A stretch of 64,000 bases of DNA from Lamellibrachia satsuma (lineage: Eukaryota > Annelida > Polychaeta > Sabellida > Siboglinidae): the NCBI GenBank assembly GCA_033239005.1, contig BSQZ01000002.1:2535001-2599000 (forward strand), read 5' to 3'. The notes below the pieces were generated by a model. It made no database searches. It was not told the origin of the DNA and worked only from the letters and a program-made list of their open reading frames with translations. Below, in pieces: positions 53,151-64,000 of this stretch. A program made the translations under genes and the position numbers. Every line of letters begins with the position of its first letter. Within the stretch, counting starts at the first letter, position 1.

Positions 53151-53414
53151 CATAAACACACAAGTTACATCGATCTGTAGATCTGCGTCAAACAAACAGT
53201 TCGCACACCCACACTTTGGTATTCTGCTGTGGAAAATTACAAAATCAATCTCTCATATGTATCTCTGTTTGAGCAATATGCATTTTACCATATGGTTGTA
53301 CTCATATAAATGACGAACAGCATGCTCATAAAAATCAAATATATTTTGACAAGAAGGATGTACAGTGAAAGTATAAATAAAAACATTAAACAAATCAATC
53401 TGGTTACCAAAACA

Positions 53415-53657
53415 TAACACACTCTGGCTGACCTGTTCATTCCAACACCTTTTGTACTGCTCTGGGAAGCATTCAGCAATGCTGCAATTACTGTGCAAAG
53501 ATTTTTCGTTCACATTTCCACACTTGTCTGTACCTGGGTACTCATTTACAGCTGGGTGAACTGTGGTAATGTGGGGGAACAAAATTGTCAAAGCTTTGAT
53601 ACGGCAGCAATTGGATTTGAACCGGGGTTCCGTCAGCCAAGTCTGGCGTTCTACCAT
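53415..53657 (-). mobile_element. tRNA-headed SINE with conserved core
   Basis: On the minus strand, AATGGTAGAACGCCAGACTT (tRNA A-box side) is followed by GGTTCAAATCC, a good RNA polymerase III B box. The core CACAGTTCACCCAGCTGTAA, with GAGTACCCAGGTA, follows, and then GTTGGAATGAACAGGTCAGC near the tail. The core resembles a domain shared by SINEs of many animals, perhaps the Nin type (from memory). Decayed relatives lie near 27470-27690 and 49205-49390. The long minus ORF across it is not a gene. Confidence 0.6.
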
Positions 53658-53659
53658 TG

Positions 53660-54255
53660 TGTGGTAGAAATATCATGAATAAATATTTTTTTCATATTGC
53701 GAAGCATAAGCATATTGAAAGAGATGAATCAATCAAATTTATGAAGTTTGTAACTTCTCATGAGTACACATATAGACAAATTCCCAGCAGACGTTTGTAT
53801 AGTGTATACAGCCATTGCCATAACCAAAACATGTACTTACATCTACTGATTTGCATCTTTAATAAATGGCTAACGCTTGTCGAGGGAAATCTTCAGTTCA
53901 TGCACTTTGGAAACATCCTGCCACAACTGTCATTGCCACTGTTATTATTGTCATTTGGGCAATGCCACTGTCATCAATGTCACACCTGTCAATATTACTG
54001 CTGCTGTTTACTAACACAATGCGCTGCCACCCGAATCCACCCCAACAGTGCCAACACAACACAAGGGGTAATTTGTCTGCATTGTTTAATATTTTTCAAT
54101 GAACATGTAAATCTGTGAAGCCATCAACCTACAGACGAGATGGTATTTTCATGTTGCATAAACAACAGTTCAGGCATTGACCAGTTGACCTACAGAGCAC
54201 TTTTAAGGAGCACCTTGTGAAAGTGGATTCATAGGTCAGACAATGATTTCATAAC
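53660..54255. other. Overlapping plus-strand ORFs, no family
   Basis: The frames 53657-54118 and 53866-54102 overlap in different phases. The first is rich in Cys, His and Leu with no domain. Neither is supported as a gene. Confidence 0.2.
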
Positions 54256-54454
54256 CTGTTGAAGATAATGCTCACTTCAGAGAACTTTATTTTAATGCCA
54301 TGTTGTGAACTTGAGAAAGTGAATCTAACAATAACAAATATTCAAAGCATTACGCATGCATTTGATCGTACATTTGTGAATTTGATAAATCAAATATTTG
54401 TGGGTCGCATGGAAATGCAAATGCTGGAAGGATCGACTCCTGAAGGCACGTCAA

Positions 54455-54525
54455 TAGGGAGGGAGGGAGGGAGAGAGGGAGAGAGGGAGAGAGGGAGGGA
54501 GGGAGAGAGGGGGAGAGGGAGGGGT
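54455..54525. repeat. (GGGA/GAGA)n purine tract
   Basis: About 70 bp of GGGAGAGA-type purine repeat. The ORF 54259-54651 reads through it without other features. Confidence 0.9.
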
Positions 54526-55212
54526 AAGATAGCATTTCGTTTGCTACATCCGTGTTGGCGTGCATGCTATCTGTTTCAGCATACGTTGTATATCAATAGC
54601 ACACGCTGCGTGCTTCCTGTGGTGTTCTCTGTAAAAGCTGATCTCATCTAGATAGGTAGAAATGCATTGCGTTGACAGCCAGTCGGACGAAATTGGTGAA
54701 GAAAGAGATGATTCGAGACAGCTACTAAAAAAGGTGCATTATAAACAGGGACTTTTTGACCTACCAGAATGCGGAAGGTTTGTGTATAAACATTATTTGG
54801 CTTTGTAGATAAATAATATCTATACTACGGAGTACACATGTTTGATATGGTATTAATTCTGATACATATTTTATTCATTCTACAAACGATTGATCATTTC
54901 ATATGGAGTTTTGAATAATGTATTGGGACAGATTACTAATTAGTGACAAATATGTTTTTCTGCTTCTGATGAAATTCATGACTGTGTATTAGTCGCATGA
55001 AAATTTGGCTAGACTGTTGCTGGCAAGGAGACGAGACACTTTCTAGGCGTTTTGGCTTATTGTTGGCTAACGTAACTGTTATGTGCATTTGTTCAACAAA
55101 GTAACGGCGGTGGGAATTGCTAGATTTAACAAGATTTGCCATCCAAGCCAAAGGCCCAGATGGCAAGTGGACAAGGAAGCCATTGGCTTATCGAGAGTCC
55201 AACAATGTTCAT

Positions 55213-58080
55213 CTACTTATAACCCGCCCTCCTGAGATATGTGTCAACCTTGTTTTTAAACATATTCACGCTGCTAGCAGTTACACAATCTGTAGACAAT
55301 TCGTTCCATTCATTTATTGTCCTCTGTGAGAACGAGTGCTTCCTGATGTCCAATCTACATTGATCCTTTAGTAATTTTACCTCATGTCCTCTAGTTCTGC
55401 TATTCTTCTTGAGTGAGAAAAACATTTCTATCAATATTTTCATACCCATTCAATATCTTAAAAACTTCAATCTGATCTCCTCTTAACCTCCTTGTCTCTA
55501 GAGTTGTTAAACCACATTCTTTCAGGCGTTCTTCATAACTAAGGTCTCTCAGTTCTGGAATTATTTTAGTTGCTCTCCTTTGTATGCGTTCAAGCGTATC
55601 TATATCTTTCTTACGATATGGTCTCCATGCTTGTATACAGTATTCTAAATGAGGTCTAACTATTGCTTTATAAAGAGGTATAATTAACTTTTTTCCCTTG
55701 TATGTTATGTTTCTTCTAATCAATCCAAGAATTTGATTACCCTTTGAAGCTGCAATACCACACTGCTCTGAAACTTTCATATCAGCGCTTATTGTAACTC
55801 CTAAGTCCTTTTCTATTACAGTAGTACCCAGAACAGTATCTCCCATTTTATAGTTTACATTCAAGTTCCTATGTCCTGTATGTAGGCATTTACATTTCCC
55901 AAAATTGAACAACATCTGCCGTTTCTCAGACCATTTCACTAATCTGTCTAGATCGTTTTGTAAATGTTGTTTATCACCATCAGTATCAACCTTTCTAAAC
56001 AGTTTTGTGTCATCCGCAAATTTCAGTACGTTACTTGTTATACTGTCGTCCAAGTCATTGATATAAATTAAGAATAATATAGGTCCTAATACTGATCCTT
56101 GAGGTACCACACTCAAAACCGATTTCCAATTTGAGACTTCTCCATCTACTACAACTCGTTGTCTTCTGTCAGTCAGCCATTGTTCTATCCAGTCAGTTAT
56201 GCTGTCCCCGATACCATGGGCTTTTAATTTAAGTAGTAATCTTTGATGTGGCACTTTGTCAAAAGCTTTCTGAAAATCTAAGTAGATAATATCTACTGGC
56301 GATCCCACGTCTATCCACTTAGTGATTTCTTCCAAAAAACATAACATATTTGTTAAGCATGACCTCGCTTTAAGGAATCCATGTTGAGATGAATTTAATA
56401 ATTTATGCTTAACGAGGAATTCCACCATATGGTCTTTAATTAACCTTTCTAATAATTTACAAATCACTGACGTTAAACTCACTGGCCTGTAATTCTCTGA
56501 CTTATTTCTCGAACCCTTTTTAAATAATGGTATGATGTTTGCTTCTTTCCATTCAAACGGAACAACTCCCTCTTTTAATGACAAGTTGAATACTCTTGCA
56601 AGTGGTATACTGATTTGTTCTACTGTTTCCATTAGTAATTTTGGAGGAATCCCATCCACTCCCGGTGATTTGTTATCTTTCATTGCCTTTATTTTCTTAG
56701 CTACCAATTACGAGTTACAACTAACGGACCTAAATAGTCAGATTTAGCCCCCTGAAATTTAGCATCAGCAACTGGTAATGAACTAATATCTTCTTTGGTA
56801 AACACTGAACTGAAGTAACCATTTAGGTCTTCCGCCATTAAATACCCATGTGATATTATATTTCCAGCACTGTCTTCTAGAGGTCCAACCTTGTCTTGTA
56901 CGTTTTGTTTACTCCTGACATATGCATAAAAACTCTTGCTGTCATTTTTTATGTTACATGCTAGTTTTTGCTCATAGCTTCTTTTAGATTGTCTGATTTC
57001 AGTTGTAGCTGCATTAAGTGCCTCTTTGTATTTTGCATAGTCTTCGTCCTTTCTGGTACGCCTATAAACCCTCCACATAGTTTGTTTTAGCATTATTTTT
57101 CTAATAGCCTCTTTTGACAAGTGTTTCTTTCTACACCGTTTTCCTTGTTTTTGGAAGGGAACAAATTTATCGATGATACTCTCAATTTCATATTTTAGAA
57201 TATTCCAACATTCAATTGCGGTCTTATTCATCAGCATGTTATTCCAATCTAGCTTTGCTAAGTATTTTCTCATATCTTTGTAGTTACCTTTGTGGAAGTT
57301 TCTCTTGTACGTTTTCTTATTTTTACTTTCTGATTTTACATTGATGTCAAAATGTATTTGATTATGGTCACTATTACCCAATGGTTCAAATATTTTTACA
57401 TTGTCCACTAATTCTTTTTGTGATGACAAAACTATATCTAATACATTTTCTCCCCTGGTTGGTTCTAGTACGTGCTGAGTAAGAAAGCTATCCTGGATTA
57501 AAAATAGAAATTGTTGATCCTCAATCCCTGTGCTCTCTAGAGAATTCCATTGTATGTGTCCATGGTTAAAATCTCCCATTATGATACATTCCCCTTTACT
57601 AACTTCCTTTATAGCGTTTTTATTTTTGTGTTGTCCTCTTCGTTTATGTTTGGACTTCGGTAAACTAATCCAATAGTTAATTTTGAATTACCTGAAACAA
57701 TTTTGCACCAAACAGCTTCATCGCAATCTGCTTCCCTTTCTAGTTTTATTTCATAAGCCTGAATAGATTCTTTAACATAAAATAACTCTCCCGCCCCTTC
57801 TTCCTATTCGATCTTTCCTAAACATTACATATCCTGTCAGTCCTAATTCAGCATCTGTTATATCTATGTTGGCCCATGATTCAGTTATACCAATTATGTG
57901 AGGGTCAATATCGTCTACCATAATGTTTAATTCGTTTTTCTTATTTACTATGCTCCTTGCATTTAAACATACGCATCTATAACCTTTTTCAGAGATGTTT
58001 TTCGGATGATTTGATATTGGTTTATCTGTGCTAGTGGCCTCTTGTTCTGCTTGAGACACCTCTAGGTAACCCCCCTGCAC
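55213..58080 (-). pseudogene. CR1 ORF2: APE endonuclease and reverse transcriptase, frameshifted
   Basis: The endonuclease begins CLNARSIVNKKNEL (58000-57950), with ITESWANI as the catalytic Glu region. It continues MGDFNHGHIQW and NSDHNQI near 57579-57370. The RT (56707-55400) has NYRPVSLTS, DFQKAFDKVPH, VPQGSVLGP and FADDTKL, the catalytic Asp pair. The C-terminus (55449-55213) has INEWNELSTD. Four frame breaks are seen: near 57795, near 57620, at about 56704, and a 2-nt loss near 55430 relative to the other copy. ORF2 follows ORF1 almost directly, with no ATG at its apparent start. The function was target-primed reverse transcription. Confidence 0.88.
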
Positions 58081-58082
58081 TT

Positions 58083-59289
58083 CTAGTTTAAAGAATGTTT
58101 ACTTCCAAAAATATTTGTCATTGTACCCAAGTCACTATCTACTGCTGCTGAAAGTTTGTCCGCGAATACTGCCGCCCCCTTTCCACTTAAATGAAGCCCA
58201 TCCTTCATGTACATATCAGCCCTCCCAACAAAACTTCCCCATACATCCACAAATCCAACTTCCTCTTCCCTACATAACTTCTGGACTAACATGTTAATTG
58301 CCATCCCCCGACAATTTCGATATTTGTGACCCCTCCTGCCCATTACAGGTAAAATCCCTAACAGTATTACCTGCTCAACCCGCGTCTGTTTTAGTGTTCT
58401 GACCAACTGCCTATATTTCCTAACTATGGCAGTTGTACCCTCCCTCTCTACGTTATTTGTCCCTACGTGTACTAAAACAGATCCACCCTTACCCGAGCCT
58501 ACGATGTTTTTTACCCTCTCAGTTATCGCCTCTATTTTGGCTCCAGGCAAGCAGACCACCACATCATCTCCCTTGTTTAAGACTCTGTCGGTCTTCCTCC
58601 CCCACAAACACCCTCGCTCTTTTCCTCACCCCCTCTATCAGTGCTGCAGAATAACTCTTCCGTTCGATCCCCTCCATCCCATTCTGTCCTGACCCCTTCC
58701 CTCCTGTCTCCTTCGCTCCTGTCTCCCCCACTTCCCACTCATTTGCTCTTGTCTCTCCCACTTCCCTCTCCTTCACTCCGGTTGTTTTCCCTCCCGTCTC
58801 CCCCACTCCCTTCTCCTTCCCTCCTGTCTCCCCCACTCCCTTCTCCTTCCCTCCTGTCTCCCCTACTCCCCTCTCCTTCGCTCCGGTTGTCTTCCCTCCC
58901 GTTCCTTTCCTTCCCGTCTCCTTACGTCCTGTCTCCCTACGACCTGTCACCTTCCCTCCTCTCAGCTTCCTCCCAGGCTGCGGTGAGCTCTCCCTAGCAT
59001 CTCTTGTGTCTTTCCCTACTTTATCATCTACTGTTCCCCCACCGGAACTACTGGCACAACCCCCCTGTTCCCTTCCCAATATTGCCACAACGAGCAGCCT
59101 CAGCTCTTCCAACTCCACCTCTAGTTCCTTCATCTTCGTACATCCCCTACACTCAAAACTAAAACTATCTGCCTGGACCTCAGCCCAGGACTTCTCGCAC
59201 CCTGACTTGACGAAGTCCACCCAGTTACTACAACTGCCACAAATTAAGTGCCTTGTGGCCTTTAACTGCCGTTTGCACGGCGCCATCAT
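58083..59289 (-). pseudogene. CR1 ORF1: Cys-rich finger, coiled coil, repeats, SGNH esterase; one frameshift
   Basis: The start is ATG at 59289. A Cys pattern C17-x2-C20, C31, C47-x2-C50 suggests a PHD-like zinc finger. A short Leu/Glu-rich helix follows (52-70). Next come Lys/Gly/Glu repeats of about 10 residues (GETGGKEKGV type). After a G-run frameshift near 58600 the frame continues (58607-58083) with CLPGAKIEAI, HVGTNN and DGLHLSGKG. The last two are the Asn block and the Asp-x-x-His block of SGNH/GDSL hydrolases. ORF1 proteins of CR1 elements bind nucleic acid, and the role of the esterase is unsettled. Confidence 0.85.
58690..58935. repeat. About 30-bp minisatellite inside CR1 ORF1
   Basis: Units like CTCCTGTCTCCCCCACTCCC plus TTCTCCTTCC repeat about eight times with variants. 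They encode the Lys/Gly/Glu repeats on the minus strand. Strong strand asymmetry (C/T on the plus strand). Confidence 0.85.
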
Positions 59290-60009
59290 ACAATTTAGTT
59301 TTAATTAGTTTGCAACGTTAGCCTTGAATAAGGCTGTTTTTGTGATCAAAACTAGTCTAATATACTTGCTAACTGTGTCTTCTATTAACCTCGCATGAGA
59401 AAAAAAGCCACCTAGCGAATACGGAGAACACTAGGTAACAAAACAACGAATTCAGTGTGTACTAATTTACGCTAAAATCCTGCTGTTAATTCCTTTTTAC
59501 CGAAAACGTTTACTACCACTATGTCAGATATTACCTTATGTATGTAATTTAAGAAAATAGATCACTTTATCTAGCCAATGTAAACTATTCACTATGCTAT
59601 CTCAATTTTCGAATAGTAAACAACCCTATTATCGCTCGCTGAATTCCCTGACAGAATCCGAAACTAATTTACTCTAAAATACTCCCTCTGACTAATAATT
59701 AACAAAACCTGTTTCCTAATATATGTCTACAATACGTTTGTGTATAATATATATTCAATAGTAATACTTATTCTATTTGATATACCGCGTTTTTCTGTAA
59801 ATGATCTACACCAAATTCAAGTCGCTGCACCAAGTCCAAGTAGCCGGAAGCTAGATGCATAGATAATAAACAGACATACCAGTTAACACAACTGTTCGAT
59901 GATACTATTGTCAATATAATAAACCTTTTCCACTTGGAGTGTGTTGTATTCCTAAGACAGGGTTTTGTAGGGTTGTTGATATCAATTACACGGCCAACGT
60001 TCTAGTAGA

Positions 60010-60044
60010 CGCCATCTTAGAATGATCACTTCCGGCGCATGCGC
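60010..60044 (-). promoter_or_regulatory. NRF1-, ETS- and YY1-like motif cluster
   Basis: On the minus strand, GCGCATGCGC (60044-60035), then CCGGAAGTG (60035-60027) and AAGATGGCG (60018-60010) lie within 35 bp. They match the usual NRF1, ETS and YY1 sites. The cluster sits about 720 bp before CR1 ORF1 in the right orientation. It may be the element's own promoter or an unrelated host promoter. Confidence 0.5.
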
Positions 60045-60959
60045 ATAATTTTCACCACTAGATCTGCATAATTCAATATCAATAACATAGACTAGTAATA
60101 TTATTTATGCATGTTATACACTTTGCTGCATTACAACATGAACTATGCCATATAAAAAACATTCTAATTAACTAAATTGTTTAATGAGTATTTGTTATGT
60201 CAATTAAATGTGAAGGGAACATGTTTCAAGAGTTCACACCACACATTCATCTAAACAGGGTGCATATACTATATAAACGGGTAGACGTGTTGTAATAAGT
60301 GTTGCAAGCTCAACATATAGGGATTGTCAGTAGTTTGGGTGGAGAACTACACAATGGTCTGGGGGCCGACAAATCTTTCCCCTGAGAGCTGCTCGATAAG
60401 CAATCATAAGAGAATCTGTGACTGTGGATTGGTCTCTCCACCGACCGATAGGAGGTGCAACCAAATAGCAGATAATGCTAAGTGTCACTCACGTCATTGG
60501 TCTCTTATTTTTTAAACAAAAGAACATCAATCATTACATATTCATATAAAGGTTATTATTCTCGATTCGCATTAGTTGGTCAATCGGCATCAGTTTTATT
60601 GTCATCGCAGCAAACGTCTGTCAATCCGTAATCAATTACATGTCAATTATTATGTTGATGTCCTTCCTTGCATTTTAGTAAATCAATGCTTTCTTTACAT
60701 CATTCTACGTCACTCCCAAAACAAAAAGGCTATATAATAATATCGAGCACACATGCAAATTTGTTCTCATCGAAGAACAGCCAGGTGACACTGTTAAGCT
60801 AATGCTTTCCACACGTTTTGATTTTACTCTGCTTCTCTACATGCAATCTAAAGTCTGACACATCAGGAAACGTCTTGCAACATATTGTGCACACCTAATC
60901 CATTCAAATAAACATGCAAAATTTAACCCACCAATAATAACAAACTCGGATTTACTTGC

Positions 60960-61370
60960 ATTTAACTTTAATGTGGTCTCTGTCATCCAATGGAAGATTT
61001 TGTGGAGACAATCTCTGAGCTAGTTTTGGAAGTGATTTGTATCTCGTGTAGCCAAAATAGCATAGGTCTGTGATCTATTAGTATACACTTGGTGATCCAA
61101 GTTGTGACGTTGGATAACTGAGCCAAGTAGAGTAGCGTAGAGAGTGAAACACCCTGAGGAACATTACGTGGGAGGGCAGCTGAGAAACAATTCGCTATCT
61201 TCATTCCTTTGTATCTATCAGTTAAATATTATGAGAACCAGCTCTGTTCCAGATAGGCCACACCACATTGACACACTTTTAATAAGTTGTCCTGTGACCA
61301 ATGGTATCAAATGCAGCAGATAGCTTCAGCAAGGAAATGGTCTCCTTCCATACACTTCCTGGACCCACTA
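60960..61370 (-). pseudogene. RT relic of another non-LTR lineage
   Basis: The minus strand reads KLSAAFDTIGH (RT A-motif region, family form DLSAAFDTIDH) near 61320. Then come NVPQGVSLSTLLYLAQLS (family form VPQGSVLGPLLF) and decayed sequence. The catalytic FADD box is not seen. The Leu-Ser-Ala-Ala-Phe form differs from both the CR1 and the Jockey relics here. Confidence 0.6.
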
Positions 61371-61949
61371 CCCAGTGCGTAGATCCGCTCAAGTCTGGTC
61401 AATAATAGATTTAACACCTATACATGGTTCACTGAATGGTACAAATTCAGTCAACACTTGATCATTTGCTGTGTCGCCAGAACAGTATGCACTGATTGTC
61501 CTTAAACACTTCCAGGAGAAACCATGTGGCAATATCTTTATTTTGTTGGACCCCCGACTGCAACGTTATTTTTTAAATTATATAATAAGTTATAACATTT
61601 GCATACATTAAATGTAACAACGGTAATAATAAATACATTTGTATGTGGGCGTTTTCACGTACAGGGAACACTTTTACCAAAATGAACTTTCCCGCATAGT
61701 ATTGAAATAATTAATGGTGTAATATTAATTCAGTCTAATTACCATACAATTTTTTAGGCTGAGCGGGATTGAGAGACTTTACATGAAACCGCCAACAATC
61801 TGTATATCTGGACAGACGTCTTTAAAAACAAAGGCGCTAAAATACGATTAGATGGAACGTGATACGTCTCTGTCATGGTTTCATCAATTATAGCAAAAGC
61901 AAATTAATAAATTTTCACCTAAATTAGCTAAGGAAGCTCCAGCACATGA

Positions 61950-62275
61950 TCACAAAACAGAATAAACTAATGAAATCTAAATCTATATTCCTCGCTCACT
62001 TACCATATGCTTCTGGGAAAATCTCAGCTGATGGATGCACAACAACCAACTCACTTCTTCGTGGTGATGTCCTACTCACGAGAGATGGAGTCCACAGCTC
62101 ACCCATTGTGTCTGGAATGATATTAACAGACGTCGTCATTTCATCCTCCCAAAGGCCAATAAATGAATGGGACAATTTTTCTACAGTTTCTGTTAATGCA
62201 GGCCATGTGAATATGTTACAAACACAATTTACAAATATCTTGTTACACATAGGTGTAAGAAAACCTGTCTAATTA
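61950..62275 (+). pseudogene. CR1-like C-terminal tail relic
   Basis: The frame 61946-62272 ends SQRPINEWDNFSTVSVNAGH, then VNMLQTQFTNILL. This matches the CR1 ORF2 tail SQRTINEWNELSTDCVTASS, VNMFKNKVDTYL. Upstream residues are not alignable by eye. An older copy than those at 50512 and 55122. Confidence 0.6.
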
Positions 62276-62439
62276 AATAGCTTCCTTTTCTGTCTGAATC
62301 AACCAATGGTTCCATTCCAAAAATATATATAATTCTAACTCGACCAAACATTACATCTATATTACACATATGTTGAATAATAGTGGAATGATAGGATGAA
62401 CATTTGAAGCAGTGTGCCGACGACCATAAACGGATGAAC

Positions 62440-62630
62440 ATTTGCAGCAGTAAAAAATACCCCAAAAAGCCATCTTGGTACACCCTGGGGCAAGACAGCC
62501 ACCCGTATACCTGGGGCAGTTCGGTCTACAACTCATTCCCCGGTGTTTTTAGTTATGTCATGTTTGATAGCCCTGACAGTACATGGCAAAGTCAGTTTAG
62601 GTTGCCAAACCATGGCATTGAGTTCTTTTG
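62440..62630 (+). other. Unidentified coding-like segment
   Basis: The frame contains SHPYTWGSSVYNSFPGVFS and MFDSPDSTWQSQFRLP, ending at a stop near 62629. It is more GC-rich than the flanks. No family was recognised, and it may be a relic exon. Confidence 0.2.
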
Positions 62631-62639
62631 ACTGTCGAG

Positions 62640-64000
62640 GACATCAAATATACGTCATGCCTGGACGATTATGATCGAACGCAGCAACAAGTTGAATGTT
62701 AAACCTCTAACCATGCATAAAATACCGAAATAAGGAGTTATGTACCATATTGGTTCGTCCATATAAATATGGACGAAACATTGCCTGAATAATAATATAC
62801 ATACACACATGCAAATATTATGATAGTACACAGGCTATAACAGTTGTCAAGTAAAAATGGAGTTAGCACATCAAATACACCTTCCAATTCATAAATTGGT
62901 GAAATGTTATAAAAGTGTTATATGCACGTATTTCCACAGTGACTGGCTGTGGTTATGTTTGAATGTTTGGTGTCATTGTAACATTAAACCAAATGCCTCT
63001 TTCCTTTGTTTACTTGTGATACAATTCAGAAAATAGTAATAATTATCCTACTCAATATAACCATATAACCAGAATGCATGTAATTCCAAAAACAATGCCC
63101 CGAAAGCGGCGGTGAGCAGAAGAGTTGCACGAGTCATTGTATGTTCGCTGACCCAGTCGCACAACCACGGAATGTACGATTCATATAAGTTATCATCTCT
63201 CTGATTGTATACCTACCAATATTATCTGGACAATATCTCATCGTTAACTCCACGGACAATATTCCAGAATTATTGTTGATGAGACAATATCTCTTCAGAA
63301 GTATATACTGGATATTGTTCTGCTACTGCATTACACACAGAATGTCTGCAAAATGTCCAATTACTGAAGTTGATTTTCGGCTGTCTTTGCAGATGAATGC
63401 CTAAATAACAACATTCTTCTTCTCATAACGGGCGGGCCCAGTCTCACAAAAAGGGGTGCCCAGTTTTCCAATAAAAAATCATTACATAACTTAATATATA
63501 ATCTAATTTACTGAAATATATAATTATTGTAATTCTAGATCCTGTCAATGTGAATTACCAAAGTTGTTACTGTGGATATACTGAAGGTGTGGTTCCACCC
63601 TCTATATGGAGATAAACTTGAATGATGCCAAGGCCACTGAGCCGGGCTGTGTGCTGGTCATGCCAAGGAATCAGGTCATGTTCCACGTATGTACATGTTT
63701 GTACTCAGAGCACACTGCAAACACACCAGTGAGCTACAGTGATCTACTTTCCATTATTCAAGGACCTGATACTGATCAGCCGCGTCATATCAAACAAAAG
63801 CTGATATGATCATAATCAATGCTTCAACTTGGATTACTTGAAAAGGAAACCAAGCTTTTATTTCTATATTTTATATAACTGAGGATGTCACAGTATATGT
63901 AATTGATGGCCCACTAAAATTCAACCCATAAACGTGGCATGGTCATCATCATAACATAAAGCTTTTCCATGTATGTTTGAATATTTTCCATAGAAATATA
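62640..64000. other. No gene recognised
   Basis: Sequence without clear repeats. The ORF at 63606-63809 (VLVMPRNQVMF, SYSDLLSIIQGPD) is short and unassigned, though its composition is not obviously random. Confidence 0.4.

Larger units (their letters stand above)
55122..60050 (-). mobile_element. Nearly full-length CR1-like non-LTR retrotransposon
   Basis: Minus-strand order: promoter-like 5' region, ORF1 (59289-58083), ORF2 (58080-55213), and a 3' end with AAATCTTGTTAAATC at about 55122-55138. This is the same 3' terminus as the plus-strand copy. The two-ORF arrangement with an SGNH-esterase ORF1 fits the CR1 clade. Both ORFs carry frameshifts, so it is inactive as read. The 5' boundary is uncertain. 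It is put near 60050 only because the promoter-like cluster lies there, and no target-site duplication was identified. Confidence 0.8.

Noticed and set aside
53585..53655. Possible intact tRNA gene on the minus strand
   Set aside because: The B box is good, but the acceptor stem does not close and the sequence runs into a SINE core.
53253..53657. 134-codon minus-strand ORF
   Set aside because: It covers the tRNA-like head and core of a SINE. The reading frame is incidental.
58426..58997. Pro/Ser-rich plus-strand ORFs (88-118 codons)
   Set aside because: They are antisense to CR1 ORF1 and its Lys/Gly/Glu repeats.

Overview
The window reads as AT-rich nuclear DNA of an invertebrate animal. 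It has no operons or ribosome binding sites. It is full of dinucleotide microsatellites and decayed non-LTR retrotransposons, with traces of hAT, Helitron and SINE elements. Its only intact protein genes are three single-exon class A (rhodopsin-like) G protein-coupled receptors. From memory the receptors resemble lineage-expanded orphan receptors of marine invertebrates, including non-vertebrate deuterostomes such as amphioxus. The sequence alone does not fix the phylum.

Layout. 1-2560: a long inverted-repeat (foldback) region with CACGTA-rich tandem repeats. 4258-4705: a receptor ectodomain pseudogene. 5050-11110: segmental-duplication block A, carrying receptor 1 (8703-9983, minus) among retrotransposon relics. 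11157-21050: minisatellites, a 1.7-kb tandem duplication of a microsatellite-bearing repeat family with further partial copies, two short Helitrons and Jockey-type relics. 21330-22800: further reverse-transcriptase (RT) relics. 23953-26576: an element bounded by inverted repeats, whose empty site survives in a paralogous copy near 48540. 28560-28780: a hAT transposase relic. 30357-31745: receptor 2 (minus). 34130-34670: a second receptor ectodomain pseudogene. 35284-36482: a hairpin, an uninterrupted 955-bp TG tract and a TA tract. 39600-45260: block B, the duplicate of block A, carrying receptor 3 (42962-44245, minus). 45395-45554 and 49624-50022: inverted repeats with TA-tract cores. 50512-51811: a truncated CR1 copy (plus). 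53415-53657: a tRNA-headed SINE. 55122-59289: a nearly complete CR1-like element (minus) with a PHD/coiled-coil/SGNH-esterase ORF1 and an endonuclease/RT ORF2, followed upstream by a CpG-rich promoter-like site at 60010-60044. 60500-64000: decayed repeats and nothing firmly identifiable.

How it fits together. The receptors share a signal peptide, a Ser/Thr-rich N-glycosylated ectodomain and seven membrane segments. They also share a TM6 in which the usual CWxP motif is A-I-G-Y/F. Receptors 1 and 3 arose by duplication of a roughly 6-kb block. Receptor 2 and the two ectodomain pseudogenes form another subfamily, with a conserved 5' flank. A patch around TM3 joins receptor 3 to receptor 2 against the overall relationship, which suggests gene conversion. 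The rest of the window records repeated insertion and duplication, and paralogous empty sites date several insertions relative to those duplications.
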